Source: Oscillibacter sp. 1-3
GTDB lineage: Bacteria; Bacillota; Clostridia; Oscillospirales; Oscillospiraceae
Length of the DNA: 64,000 bases
NCBI RefSeq assembly: GCF_000403435.2
Contig: NZ_KE159709.1
Location: forward strand, 124,001 to 188,000
Direction: 5' to 3'
Shown piece by piece: positions 8,074 to 15,919 of this stretch. The number at the start of each line of letters is the position of its first letter. Position 1 is the first letter of the stretch. The position numbers and the translations under genes are program-made. The notes under the pieces were generated by a model, which was given only the letters and a program-made list of their open reading frames with translations, did no database searches and was not told the origin of the DNA.

Positions 8074-9435
8074 TCAGCGCCTGCGGCCCCGGTATCCGGT
8101 CCGGCGGCTCCGGCCCACGCTGCGTCCGTAGCGGTAGCGGCGGCGGCTGAAAATCAGCTTCCAGGCCGCCAGTAGAATTGCCAGCGCCGCCAGAACGGCG
8201 ATGACCGCCTTCACCGCGGGCTTTCCGAAGAAGAGCTTCAGATCCCGCAGGAAGATCTGAGAGCGGGAGGCCTCCACATCGTTCAGCGCCAGGAGGTCCA
8301 CGGAGGCGTACTCCACGCCGTCCAGGCTCAGGGTCATGGTTCCCAGCACGTCCCCGGCGGCAATGGGGGCCTCCGCCGGGTCGGCTTTCAGGGTGACGTC
8401 GCGCTCCATGCTCTCCGGGGACACGTCGCCCGGCAGGAGTACCTCCACGTCGCTCCGGGGGTGGACCACTACGTGGTCGGCCTCGGACAGGGACACCGCC
8501 ACATCCAGCACCATGTCGTCCTCCCGCAGAAGGGTCTGGTAGGTGAAGTTGTCAAAGGCCCAGTTGAAGAGCTGGTTGGTATCGTAAAAGCTGTATGTCC
8601 GGATCTCGTTGTTCTCCAGCTCCGTCCGGTCGCCCCCCATCACCACACTGATAAAGCTCCGGGTGCCCCGGGTGGCGGTGGACACCAGACAGTGCCCCGC
8701 CTGGGAGGTAGAGCCGGTCTTGATGCCGTGGGCGTCTCCGTTGAGGTAGCCCCGGGTGTACCAGCTGCCGATCAGGTAATTGGTGGTGCGCAGGGTGCGG
8801 GCGGCGCTGATATTGGTGGCGGGAATGACAACAGTGGGCGTGTCGCAGATGGCCATCAGCTGCTCATGCTTCATGGCCTCTTTGGCAATGAGGTACATAT
8901 CCCAGGCGGAGGTGTAGTGCTGGGAGTCGTGGATGCCGTGGGGGTTGACGAAGTGGGTGTTTTTGCAGCCCAGGGCCTCGGCCTTGGCGTTCATCTCTCC
9001 CACGAAGGCGGCTACGGAGCCGGAGATCGTCTCCGCCAGAATCTGGCTGGCCTCGTTGGCGGAGACCACCATCATGCAGTACAGCAGGTGTTCCACCGTC
9101 ATGACCTCGCCGGCCTGGATGCCCGCGGTGCTTCCGTCGCTGGGCAGTCCCTCCAGGGCGGTGGCGGTGGCGGTGACGGCCTGGTTCATGTCCAGTTTCC
9201 CCTTGTCAATGGCCTCCAGGGTCAAAAGGCAGGTCATGATTTTGGTCAGGCTGGCGGGATAGAGCTCCTGGTGCTCGTTTTTGGCATAGACGACGGCGCC
9301 GGTGTGGGCGTCCACCAGCAGAGCCGCCTTGCATTGGATGTCCGGCTCCTCCAGGGCGGAGGCCCGGGGGGAGGCCCACAGGCTCACGGTCAGGACAGCC
9401 AGCAAAAAAACCGATAAAAAACGACGGATTTTCAT
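8074..9435 (-). CDS. dacF: D-alanyl-D-alanine carboxypeptidase (penicillin-binding protein 5/6 class)
   Basis: Trims the terminal D-Ala from peptidoglycan stems outside the membrane. It has 453 aa with a signal peptide (MKIRRFLSVFLLAVLTVSLW). The SxxK motif is SLTK with the nucleophile Ser near residue 63, the second motif SAN is in VVSANEASQ, and KTG is in GIKTGSTS. The PBP5 C-terminal beta domain follows, then a membrane anchor (about residues 417-437) and a very Arg-rich tail. Start ATG 9435 has GGGAG upstream; the longer frame to 9900 is antisense to the comEA-like gene. Spore-former context fits DacF, but DacA-type cannot be excluded. Confidence 0.9.
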   Translation of the reverse strand: MKIRRFLSVFLLAVLTVSLWASPRASALEEPDIQCKAALLVDAHTGAVVYAKNEHQELYPASLTKIMTCLLTLEAIDKGKLDMNQAVTATATALEGLPSDGSTAGIQAGEVMTVEHLLYCMMVVSANEASQILAETISGSVAAFVGEMNAKAEALGCKNTHFVNPHGIHDSQHYTSAWDMYLIAKEAMKHEQLMAICDTPTVVIPATNISAARTLRTTNYLIGSWYTRGYLNGDAHGIKTGSTSQAGHCLVSTATRGTRSFISVVMGGDRTELENNEIRTYSFYDTNQLFNWAFDNFTYQTLLREDDMVLDVAVSLSEADHVVVHPRSDVEVLLPGDVSPESMERDVTLKADPAEAPIAAGDVLGTMTLSLDGVEYASVDLLALNDVEASRSQIFLRDLKLFFGKPAVKAVIAVLAALAILLAAWKLIFSRRRYRYGRSVGRSRRTGYRGRRR

Positions 9436-9544
9436 ATCATTCTCCCGGAATCTGTGATATAATTTTTTCTGGGTATTGGGAACCGGCGAAAGCCGGCAGA
9501 ATTCGACGAACCTAGTATAACAAAAAAAACGCGGGAGTTCAACA

Positions 9545-9916
9545 GTGGACGAAAGAGGAAATACAGTAAAATGCGAAAAAATTTTGCTGGGATTTACGGC
9601 GTTGTTCCTGGCGTTTCTGCTGGCGCTGTTTTTCCGGGACCGGGCGGCTCTGGAGGCGGCCCCGGTCACCGTGGAGACGGAGGCCGCCGTTCCCCAGGAG
9701 GTGTTCATGCCGGACGTGTCGCCCCTGGACATCAACGCCGCCTCGGCGGAGGAGCTGGCGGCCCTGCCGGGCATCGGCGAGGTGCTGGCAGGGCGGATTG
9801 TGGCGTACCGGGAGGAGCACGGCCCCTTTGCGGCGGTGGAGGACCTGATGAAGGTCTCCGGCATCGGGGAGAAGAAGCTGGCGGAGCTGGAAGGGCGCAT
9901 TACGACAGGTAATTAG
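9545..9916 (+). CDS. ComEA-like helix-hairpin-helix DNA-binding protein
   Basis: A protein of 123 aa with a membrane anchor at about residues 13-30 and an extracytoplasmic C-terminal HhH domain: [25 protein letters not shown] and [21 protein letters not shown]. ComEA captures double-stranded DNA for competence. This one is short and stands apart from comEB/comEC, so its role in uptake is not certain. GTG 9545 is chosen because GGGAG lies 7 bases upstream. It is followed 34 bases later by a response regulator gene. Confidence 0.82.
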   Translation: MDERGNTVKCEKILLGFTALFLAFLLALFFRDRAALEAAPVTVETEAAVPQEVFMPDVSPLDINAASAEELAALPGIGEVLAGRIVAYREEHGPFAAVEDLMKVSGIGEKKLAELEGRITTGN

Positions 9917-9950
9917 GACGGGATAGAATACTGCTTGTATAGAGGTTTTT

Positions 9951-10628
9951 ATGAAGATTTTGGTTGTGGACGACGAGAAGCTGCTGGTCAAGGGCATGAA
10001 GTTCAATCTGGAGAACGAGGGATACGAGGTGGAGTGCGCCTATGACGGCGCCGCTGCCGTGGAGATGGCCCGGGAGGGGAAGTTCAACCTGATTGTGCTG
10101 GATGTGATGATGCCGGAGGTGGATGGGCTGGAGGCCTGCATGCGCATCCGGGAGTTCTCCAACGTGCCCGTCATCATGCTCACCGCCAAGAGTGAGGACG
10201 CGGACAAGCTGATGGGCTTTGAGTGCGGGGCGGACGATTATCTGACCAAGCCCTTCAATGTGCTGGAGCTGAAGGCGCGGGTGCGGGCCCTTTTGCGGCG
10301 GGCTGCCGGCGTTCAGCGCAGCCGGGGGTCCCTGCTGACGGCGGGTGAGCTGACGCTGAACACTGAGGAGCGGACGGCTATGCGGGCCGGGGAGAGCGTG
10401 GAGCTGACCGCCAAGGAGTACGACCTCATTACGCTTTTGATGCGCAATCCCCGGCGGGTGTACAGCCGGGAGAATCTGATGAACGTGGTGTGGGGGTACT
10501 CCTACGCCGGGGACTACCGCACGGTGGACGTCCATATCCGCCGCCTGCGGGAGAAGCTGGAGAGGAATCCGGCAGAGCCGGAGCACATCTGCACCAAGTG
10601 GGGAGTGGGGTACTATTTCAAGGAATAA
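9951..10628 (+). CDS. OmpR/PhoB-family response regulator
   Basis: A protein of 225 aa. The receiver domain has the acidic pair in LVVDDEKLL, the phospho-acceptor Asp in LIVLDVMMPEVDG, the Thr in PVIMLTAKSE and Lys in DDYLTKPF. The winged-helix output domain ends with VDVHIRRLREKLERNPAEPEHI. It forms a two-component system with the sensor kinase directly downstream, whose frame probably starts within the last bases of this gene. The stimulus is unknown. The GerMN lipoprotein coupled to the kinase suggests an envelope or sporulation role. Confidence 0.93.
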   Translation: MKILVVDDEKLLVKGMKFNLENEGYEVECAYDGAAAVEMAREGKFNLIVLDVMMPEVDGLEACMRIREFSNVPVIMLTAKSEDADKLMGFECGADDYLTKPFNVLELKARVRALLRRAAGVQRSRGSLLTAGELTLNTEERTAMRAGESVELTAKEYDLITLLMRNPRRVYSRENLMNVVWGYSYAGDYRTVDVHIRRLREKLERNPAEPEHICTKWGVGYYFKE

Positions 10629-10692
10629 GCCTTCAATCTGGAGCAGCATCCAGTTCCGGTTCGGCCTGAGCTACATCGCCGTCATCGCCGGT

Positions 10693-12042
10693 GTGCTGCT
10701 GCTTTTGAACACCTACCCTCTGATGGTGTCGGAGGACCTGGTGTTCCGCTCCAAGGAGACCACGCTGCAAAGCAGCGTGTCCGTCATCGTGTACTCCCTC
10801 TCCGGCCTGGACCAGCTGACGGAGGAGAATGTGGCGGCGGCTATGGCGGTGGTGGAGGAGTCCAGCCTGTCCCGGGTGCTGGTGACCAACAGCCTGGGCC
10901 GGATTCTCTACGACACCCGGGAGACCGGCGGCGCCATCGGGGAGTACGGGCTGTACACGGAGATCGTCCAGGCCCTGCTGGGCAACGATGCCTTCACCTG
11001 TACCTACGGCAGAGGGGCCTTTCGCAGCAGGGCGGCCTCGCCGGTGCTGTACCGTAACCAGATCATCGGCGCGGTATACGCCTATGAGTACGACACGGAG
11101 CAGGCCGCCCTGCTGGCGGGGCTCCAGGGGAACCTGCTGCGGCTGTCCGGCGTGATCGCCGTGGTGGTGCTGGTGCTGAGCATGGTGCTCTCCCGGGCGC
11201 TGACCCAGAAGATCGGCCGCCTGCTGACCGCCATCCGCCAGGTGCGGGCGGGAGCGTACAGCCACCGGGCGGACATCCGTGGAAAGGACGAGATTGCCCA
11301 GATCGCCCAGGAGTTCAACAGTCTGACGGACCGCCTCCAGACCACGGAGAGCGCCCGGCGGCGGTTTGTCTCCGACGCCTCCCATGAGCTCAAGACGCCT
11401 CTGGCGGCCATCCGGCTTTTGACGGACTCTATTTTACAAACAGAGGACATCGACCCGGCCATCACCCGGGAGTTTGTCTCCGACATCGGCCAGGAGGTGG
11501 AGCGGCTGGCCCGGATTACGGAGGATCTTTTGCGCCTGACGCAGCTGGACAGCGGCGCCGTGGGCAAGCCGGAGCTGGTGGACGTGCTGCCGGTTTTGGA
11601 GCAGGTGATGCGGATGATGAATCTGGTTGCCCAGGAGAAGGGCGTGGAGCTGACTTACGATGCGGCGGAGGGCTGTACGGTGCTGGCCGCCAGGGACGAG
11701 ATTCATCAGGTGATCTACAACCTGGTGGACAACGCGGTGAAGTACTCCGCCGCCGGCGGAGCCGTCCAGGTGTCCCTGCGGTGGCGCAGCGAGCAGGTGG
11801 TGCTGGAGGTGGCGGACAACGGCGCGGGCATTCCGGAGGAGGATCTGCCCCGGATCTTCCAGCGATTCTACCGGGTGGACAAGGCCCGCTCCCGGGCCGC
11901 CGGCGGAACGGGACTGGGGCTGTCTATCGTCCAGGACACCATGGAAAAGCGGGGCGGCACCGTGGAGGCCGCCAACCGGCCCGGCGGCGGCGCGGTGTTT
12001 ACCGTCCGCTGGCCCTATGCGAAAGAAGGTGAGCAGCCGTGA
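10693..12042 (+). CDS. Sensor histidine kinase
   Basis: At least 449 aa. The order is: a first membrane helix partly upstream of the GTG at 10693, an extracytoplasmic domain (~residues 15-135), a second membrane helix (AVVVLVLSMVLS), HAMP, HisKA with the phospho-His in ASHELKTPLAAI, and HATPase (N box YNLVDNAVKYS, G1 VADNGAGI, G2 GGTGLGLSI). The frame is open upstream to 10615 and encodes a plausible start of the first membrane helix (SSIQFRFGLSYIAVIAG), but no ATG, GTG or TTG is found there. The true start may be the ATT at 10615, so 10693 is a minimum. It ends with a GTGA overlap with the next gene. Confidence 0.88.
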   Translation: MLLLLNTYPLMVSEDLVFRSKETTLQSSVSVIVYSLSGLDQLTEENVAAAMAVVEESSLSRVLVTNSLGRILYDTRETGGAIGEYGLYTEIVQALLGNDAFTCTYGRGAFRSRAASPVLYRNQIIGAVYAYEYDTEQAALLAGLQGNLLRLSGVIAVVVLVLSMVLSRALTQKIGRLLTAIRQVRAGAYSHRADIRGKDEIAQIAQEFNSLTDRLQTTESARRRFVSDASHELKTPLAAIRLLTDSILQTEDIDPAITREFVSDIGQEVERLARITEDLLRLTQLDSGAVGKPELVDVLPVLEQVMRMMNLVAQEKGVELTYDAAEGCTVLAARDEIHQVIYNLVDNAVKYSAAGGAVQVSLRWRSEQVVLEVADNGAGIPEEDLPRIFQRFYRVDKARSRAAGGTGLGLSIVQDTMEKRGGTVEAANRPGGGAVFTVRWPYAKEGEQP

Positions 12043-12941
12043 GGGGGAAGGTTGTGCTGCTTTGGGGCGGCATACTGCTGGCGATGCTCTGCGCGGCCTG
12101 CGCTCCGATGGAGAGCGAGGCGGCGGAGAACAGCTACCAGCTCTATTTCCGGGAGGAGGATCTTTCGGCCTCCTCCGGCGGCGACGTATTCCGCACGGAG
12201 ACAGTGGAGCTGGCGGAGGGCCTGGACACCCAGGGGGCGGTGGAGGCCCTGCTGGCGGGGCTGTTGGAGGGCCCCCAAAACGAGCTCCTGCGGGGGACCC
12301 TGCCCGCCAGCACCACGCTGCTGTCGGCCAAGGTTGAGGGAAGCCAGGCGCTGGTGGACTTCTCCGCGGCATACAGCACCCTCTCCGGCGTGCGCCTGAC
12401 CATGGCGGACTACGCCGTGACGCTGACACTGACCCAGCTGCCGGAGATCACCTCCGTGAAGATCACCGTCCAGGGCCAGGAGCTGGCCTACCGGGACAAG
12501 CAGGTCTTCACCGCCCGGGACGTGCTGCTGTCCTCTGAGGAGGACGTGGTGGGCACCGTGGAGGCGGTGCTGTACTTCCTGAACGAGGCGGGGGAGCTGG
12601 CGGAGGAGCGGCGGACCCTGGATCTCTACGAGGGGGATACCCAGGTCGCCTCCGTGATCCGGGCGCTGGAGGGCGCGCCGGAGACCAAGAGTCTTACCAC
12701 CGCCCTGCCGGAGGGGTTCCGGGTGCGGAGCGTATGGCAGGAGGACGACACCTGCTATGTAAATCTCTCCTCGGCGCTGCTGGGGGGGCTGGCGGAGGAC
12801 CAGCCCCTGGGCACGGCCCTCCGGTCCCTGAGCCAATCCCTCTGCTCCTTGGACGCGGTGAGCGAGGTGCGCTTCCTGGTGGACGGGGAGTTTGAAGAGC
12901 GCTATGGAAGCGTGGACATATCCGAACCCTATACGGCGTAG
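12039..12941 (+). CDS. GerMN domain lipoprotein
   Basis: A protein of 300 aa. It begins with a lipoprotein signal ending in LCAAC. Two GerMN repeats follow: one around residues 45-145 (DTQGAVEALLAGLLEGPQNE, then GSQALVDFSAAYS) and one around 175-280 (TQVASVIRALEGAPETKS, then DTCYVNLSSALLGG). GerM in Bacillus links to the SpoIIQ-SpoIIIAH channel in sporulation. Tandem GerMN proteins joined to two-component systems are widespread in Firmicutes and may sense or stabilise the envelope. The GTG start overlaps the kinase stop (GTGA), so its synthesis is coupled to the kinase. Confidence 0.87.
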   Translation: MRGKVVLLWGGILLAMLCAACAPMESEAAENSYQLYFREEDLSASSGGDVFRTETVELAEGLDTQGAVEALLAGLLEGPQNELLRGTLPASTTLLSAKVEGSQALVDFSAAYSTLSGVRLTMADYAVTLTLTQLPEITSVKITVQGQELAYRDKQVFTARDVLLSSEEDVVGTVEAVLYFLNEAGELAEERRTLDLYEGDTQVASVIRALEGAPETKSLTTALPEGFRVRSVWQEDDTCYVNLSSALLGGLAEDQPLGTALRSLSQSLCSLDAVSEVRFLVDGEFEERYGSVDISEPYTA

Positions 12942-12944
12942 CAG

Positions 12945-12984
12945 AAAAAATCCCGGAAGGACCACGGTCCTTCCGGGATTTTTT
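12945..12984. terminator. Bidirectional intrinsic terminator
   Basis: A long perfect stem: AAAAAATCCCGGAAGGACC on the left and its complement GGTCCTTCCGGGATTTTTT on the right with a 2-base gap. It closes both the kinase/GerMN operon and the leftward aldolase-mtnA-phosphorylase operon. Confidence 0.92.
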
Positions 12985-12989
12985 CTTCC

Positions 12990-13718
12990 TTATTCAGCCC
13001 ACTTCCAGGCGGTCTCCAGTGCCACCTCCATCATCTCGTGGAAGGACTCCTGCCGGTCCTCTGCGGAGAGGGCCTCGCCGGTGAAGAGATGGTCGGAGAT
13101 GGTGAGAAGGCTCAGCGCCCGCTTGTGGAAGGCGGAGGCGATCCAGTAGAGGCCGGCGGTCTCCATCTCCACCGCCAGCAGACCCAGGTCTCGGGCCTGC
13201 TTATTGACGTCCGGGGAGGGGTGGTAGAAGTGGTCGCTGGTGAAGACGCTGCCCACCTGGGCGGGGACGCCCAGGGTTTTGGCGGCCTCCACGGCGTCCG
13301 CCAGCATCTCGTAGTTTGCCACGGGGGTGAAAATCCCCGGGAAGGCAAAGGCGGCGCCGTAGTTGGAGTTGGTGGAGGCAGCCATGGCGATGATGACGTC
13401 CCGCAGCTTCACCTGCTCGCACAGCCCCCCGGCGGAGCCGATGCGGATGATGGACTCCACGCCGAACTGGGTATAGAGCTCGGTGGCGTAGATGCCCATA
13501 GAGGGCACGCCCATGCCGTGGCCCATGACGGAGACCTGCCGGCCCTTATAGGTGCCGGTGTAGCCCAGCATATTGCGGACGGTGTTGAAGCAGACGGGAT
13601 TTTCCAGGTACCGCTCCGCCACGTGCTTGGCCCGCAGAGGGTCGCCGGGCATGAGGACAATCTTGGCGATCTCGGCGTCGGTGACGCTGATGCTGGCGGA
13701 GATAGAGCTTTTTGTCAT
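12990..13718 (-). CDS. deoD: DeoD-type purine nucleoside phosphorylase
   Basis: Phosphorolytic cleavage of nucleosides to base and (deoxy)ribose-1-phosphate in the cytoplasm. It has 242 aa with family motifs: PGDPLRAKHVAERYL (phosphate site), GHGMGVPSMGIYATELY, RIGSAGG, VEMETAGLYWIA (ribose contact) and the catalytic Asp in TISDHLFTGE. Start ATG 13718 has AAAGGAC upstream. It is the last gene of a leftward cluster with mtnA and a class II aldolase. I infer it may act on 5'-methylthioadenosine or 5'-deoxyadenosine and feed the 1-phosphate to MtnA, but ordinary purine salvage is equally possible. A -10-like TATAAT (complement of 13806-13811) suggests an extra promoter. Confidence 0.9.
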   Translation of the reverse strand: MTKSSISASISVTDAEIAKIVLMPGDPLRAKHVAERYLENPVCFNTVRNMLGYTGTYKGRQVSVMGHGMGVPSMGIYATELYTQFGVESIIRIGSAGGLCEQVKLRDVIIAMAASTNSNYGAAFAFPGIFTPVANYEMLADAVEAAKTLGVPAQVGSVFTSDHFYHPSPDVNKQARDLGLLAVEMETAGLYWIASAFHKRALSLLTISDHLFTGEALSAEDRQESFHEMMEVALETAWKWAE

Positions 13719-13837
13719 AACAGTTTGTCCTTTCTCAAAAAATCGGATTTCTTTCAAGCTGGTCCAAAGACCGGCGGCGATGCCGAATCGTAATTTTTCA
13801 GCGGTATTATACGCAATGAAATGAGCGGAATATACGT

Positions 13838-14938
13838 TTATTCACGGTCCCGGAAGAGAGCGGCCAGGCTCTTTGTGTACGGCGGGCGGCAAATCCCCTT
13901 CTCCGTGACGATGCCGGCGATCAGCGTGTGGTCCGTGACGTCGAAGGCTGGGTTGTAGCACTTGACCTCGGGCAGGGCCATGGGCTCCGCATACCACATC
14001 TCCCGGATCTCGTCCGGGCTTCGCAGCTCGATGGGGATGTGGTCCCCGTCGGGGCAGCTGAGGTCGACGGTGGAGGTTGGCCCCAGGACATAGAAGGGGA
14101 TGCCGTAGTGCTTCGCCAGAATGGCCACGCCGCTGGTGCCGATCTTGTTGGCGGCGTCGCCGTTGGCGGCCACCCGGTCACAGCCCACAAAGCAGGCCTG
14201 GACCCAGCCGTTTTTCATGACGATGGAGGCCATGTTGTCGCAGATCAGCGTGACGTCAATGCCGGCCCTTTGCAATTCGTAGGAGGTGAGGCGGGCTCCC
14301 TGGAGCAGAGGCCGTGTCTCGTCGGAGAAGACGCGGAAGTTCATGCCCCGCTCCCGGCCCAGAAACAGGGGGCCCAGAGCCGTGCCGTACCGGGAGGTGG
14401 CCAGGGGACCGGCGTTGCAGTGGGTGAGGATGCCGTCTCCGTCCCGGATGAGGCCCAGGCCGTGCTCGGAGATGGCCCGGCACATGGCGATGTCCTCCTC
14501 ATGGATTGCCCGGCACTCCCGGCCCAGGAGATTCAGGATCTCCTCCACAGGGCTTTTGGCGTGGGCAGTCACTGCGCCCTCCATGCGGCCAAGGGCCCAG
14601 CTAAGGTTTACGGCGGTGGGCCGGGAGGCGTTCAGATATTCCTTCGCGGCGTGGAACCGCTCCGCGAAGGCGTCATAATCCCCGGTCTCCCACTGGCGGG
14701 CCAGGGCATAGATGCTGTATGCGGCGCAGATGCCGATGGCCGGGGCACCCCGGACCTGGAGGAGGCGGATGGCGTCGAACATCTCCTCCGCCGTGCGCAG
14801 GGTCCGGTACACGGTGCGGTTTGGCAGCTGGGTCTGGTCAATGATGACCACGCTTTTTTCGTCCTCGCCCAGGCGGACGTTGTCGATGTGGGTCACCTGC
14901 CTGAGTTCCGTGTTCACGGGAATCACTCCAATCTTCAC
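13838..14938 (-). CDS. mtnA: S-methyl-5-thioribose-1-phosphate isomerase
   Basis: Converts the aldose 5-methylthioribose-1-phosphate (or 5-deoxyribose-1-phosphate) to the ketose. It has 366 aa, full length. Motifs: [14 protein letters not shown] near residue 62, the catalytic Cys in [11 protein letters not shown] and the catalytic Asp in [18 protein letters not shown], matching MtnA rather than eIF2B-like paralogues. It lies 6 bases downstream of the aldolase gene and upstream of the phosphorylase. No mtnB/mtnX/mtnC/mtnD genes are present, so the route probably ends at the aldolase (DHAP shunt) instead of returning methionine. Confidence 0.93.
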   Translation of the reverse strand: MKIGVIPVNTELRQVTHIDNVRLGEDEKSVVIIDQTQLPNRTVYRTLRTAEEMFDAIRLLQVRGAPAIGICAAYSIYALARQWETGDYDAFAERFHAAKEYLNASRPTAVNLSWALGRMEGAVTAHAKSPVEEILNLLGRECRAIHEEDIAMCRAISEHGLGLIRDGDGILTHCNAGPLATSRYGTALGPLFLGRERGMNFRVFSDETRPLLQGARLTSYELQRAGIDVTLICDNMASIVMKNGWVQACFVGCDRVAANGDAANKIGTSGVAILAKHYGIPFYVLGPTSTVDLSCPDGDHIPIELRSPDEIREMWYAEPMALPEVKCYNPAFDVTDHTLIAGIVTEKGICRPPYTKSLAALFRDRE

Positions 14939-14944
14939 TTGGTC

Positions 14945-15604
14945 TCAGCTTCGCTTTTTTGCTAATTTTTGGTAAAAACCGCTCATGGAACGCAGGGTCT
15001 CCGCCTGATCCGGCGTAATCTCCGCTCCGCCGCCCATGCGGTCCACGAGAAAGTGGATTTTTGCGGTCTGCTCCACCACCTCCAGCCGGTCAAAGGCGGA
15101 GAGAAGGTCGGGTCCCCAGGCCAGGGAGCCGTGGTTGGCCAGCAGCACCGCATTGTGCGTGCGGACAAAGGGACGGACGCTGTTTGGCACCTCGTCGGTG
15201 GAGAGCATGGCGAACTCCGTGACGGGGATCTCCCCCAATCCCAGGACCGTCTCCGCCAGATACCGCTCCGTCAGGGGGCGGCGGCAGACGGCCCGAGCGG
15301 TGGAGAAGGGCGGATGGGCGTGGACCACAGCCTGGACGTCGGGCCGCTCCCGGTAGACCATCAGGTGCATTTTGCTCTCAGAGGAGGGGTGGCGGTCGCC
15401 CTCCAGGACATGGCCCTCCAGATCGCACAGCACCGGCATATCCGGCGTCATGCGGCCCTTGCCCACCCCGGAGGGGGTGACGAGGACCCTGTCCGCCTCC
15501 ACCCGGACGGAGACGTTGCCGTCGTTGCTGACCACATATCCCCGCTGATAGAGGAGACGGCAGACGCCGCAGATCTCCTCCCGGACGCGCTTGTAACGCT
15601 CCAA
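14945..15604 (-). CDS. Class II aldolase/adducin family protein, likely 5-(methylthio/deoxy)ribulose-1-phosphate aldolase
   Basis: A protein of 219 aa in the fuculose-phosphate aldolase fold. Zinc-site and catalytic residues are visible: Glu in HPSSESKMHLMVY, two His in VVHAHPPFSTA and a third His in VLLANHGSLAWG. In the family the enzyme splits a ketose-1-phosphate into DHAP and an aldehyde. Being first in an operon with mtnA and a nucleoside phosphorylase, its substrate is probably the MtnA product, giving DHAP plus methylthioacetaldehyde or acetaldehyde. The start is TTG 15604 with AGGAGGTG upstream. L-fuculose-1-phosphate aldolase is the alternative name, but no fucose genes are near. Confidence 0.85.
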   Translation of the reverse strand: MERYKRVREEICGVCRLLYQRGYVVSNDGNVSVRVEADRVLVTPSGVGKGRMTPDMPVLCDLEGHVLEGDRHPSSESKMHLMVYRERPDVQAVVHAHPPFSTARAVCRRPLTERYLAETVLGLGEIPVTEFAMLSTDEVPNSVRPFVRTHNAVLLANHGSLAWGPDLLSAFDRLEVVEQTAKIHFLVDRMGGGAEITPDQAETLRSMSGFYQKLAKKRS

Positions 15605-15919
15605 AGGGGCACCTCCTTTTTGATAAAGCCGCCGTTTTTCACGGGCGGAAAACGGCGGCGGGTCGGTGGGATTCTGCTCTTTTTGAGTATAGCGGAAAAA
15701 AGAGGAAAAAGCAACGGTGTTTTTACAGCTTTACCGGAAAATAGAGGACCGGCGGCGCGCCGGAAAAGGCGCGCCGCCGGTGGAATGACGGATTGCAGAA
15801 CGAAGCAGCGCCGTCTCAGAGGAAAAAGATGTGTCAAGACGGCATTTTGCTATTTTCAAACAAGGCCTGAGCAGGCCCGGAAAATTACCGCTGGAAATTG
15901 ATGAGAGAATATGGTATCA
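15605..15919. other. Gene-free interval with hairpin and lone MITE end
   Basis: Upstream of the aldolase gene and downstream of the reductase gene. It holds a perfect 13-bp hairpin (CCGGCGGCGCGCC at 15749-15761 with GGCGCGCCGCCGG at 15768-15780) and, at 15856-15867, the 12-base inverted terminal repeat TCAAACAAGGCC seen at the ends of the repeats at 30932-31090 and 61237-61396. No convincing gene is seen. Confidence 0.65.

Noticed and set aside
8461-9417. 318-codon plus-strand ORF over the DacF gene
   Set aside because: Antisense to a carboxypeptidase with SxxK, SAN and KTG motifs. The Val/Gly/His-rich composition is a shadow artefact.
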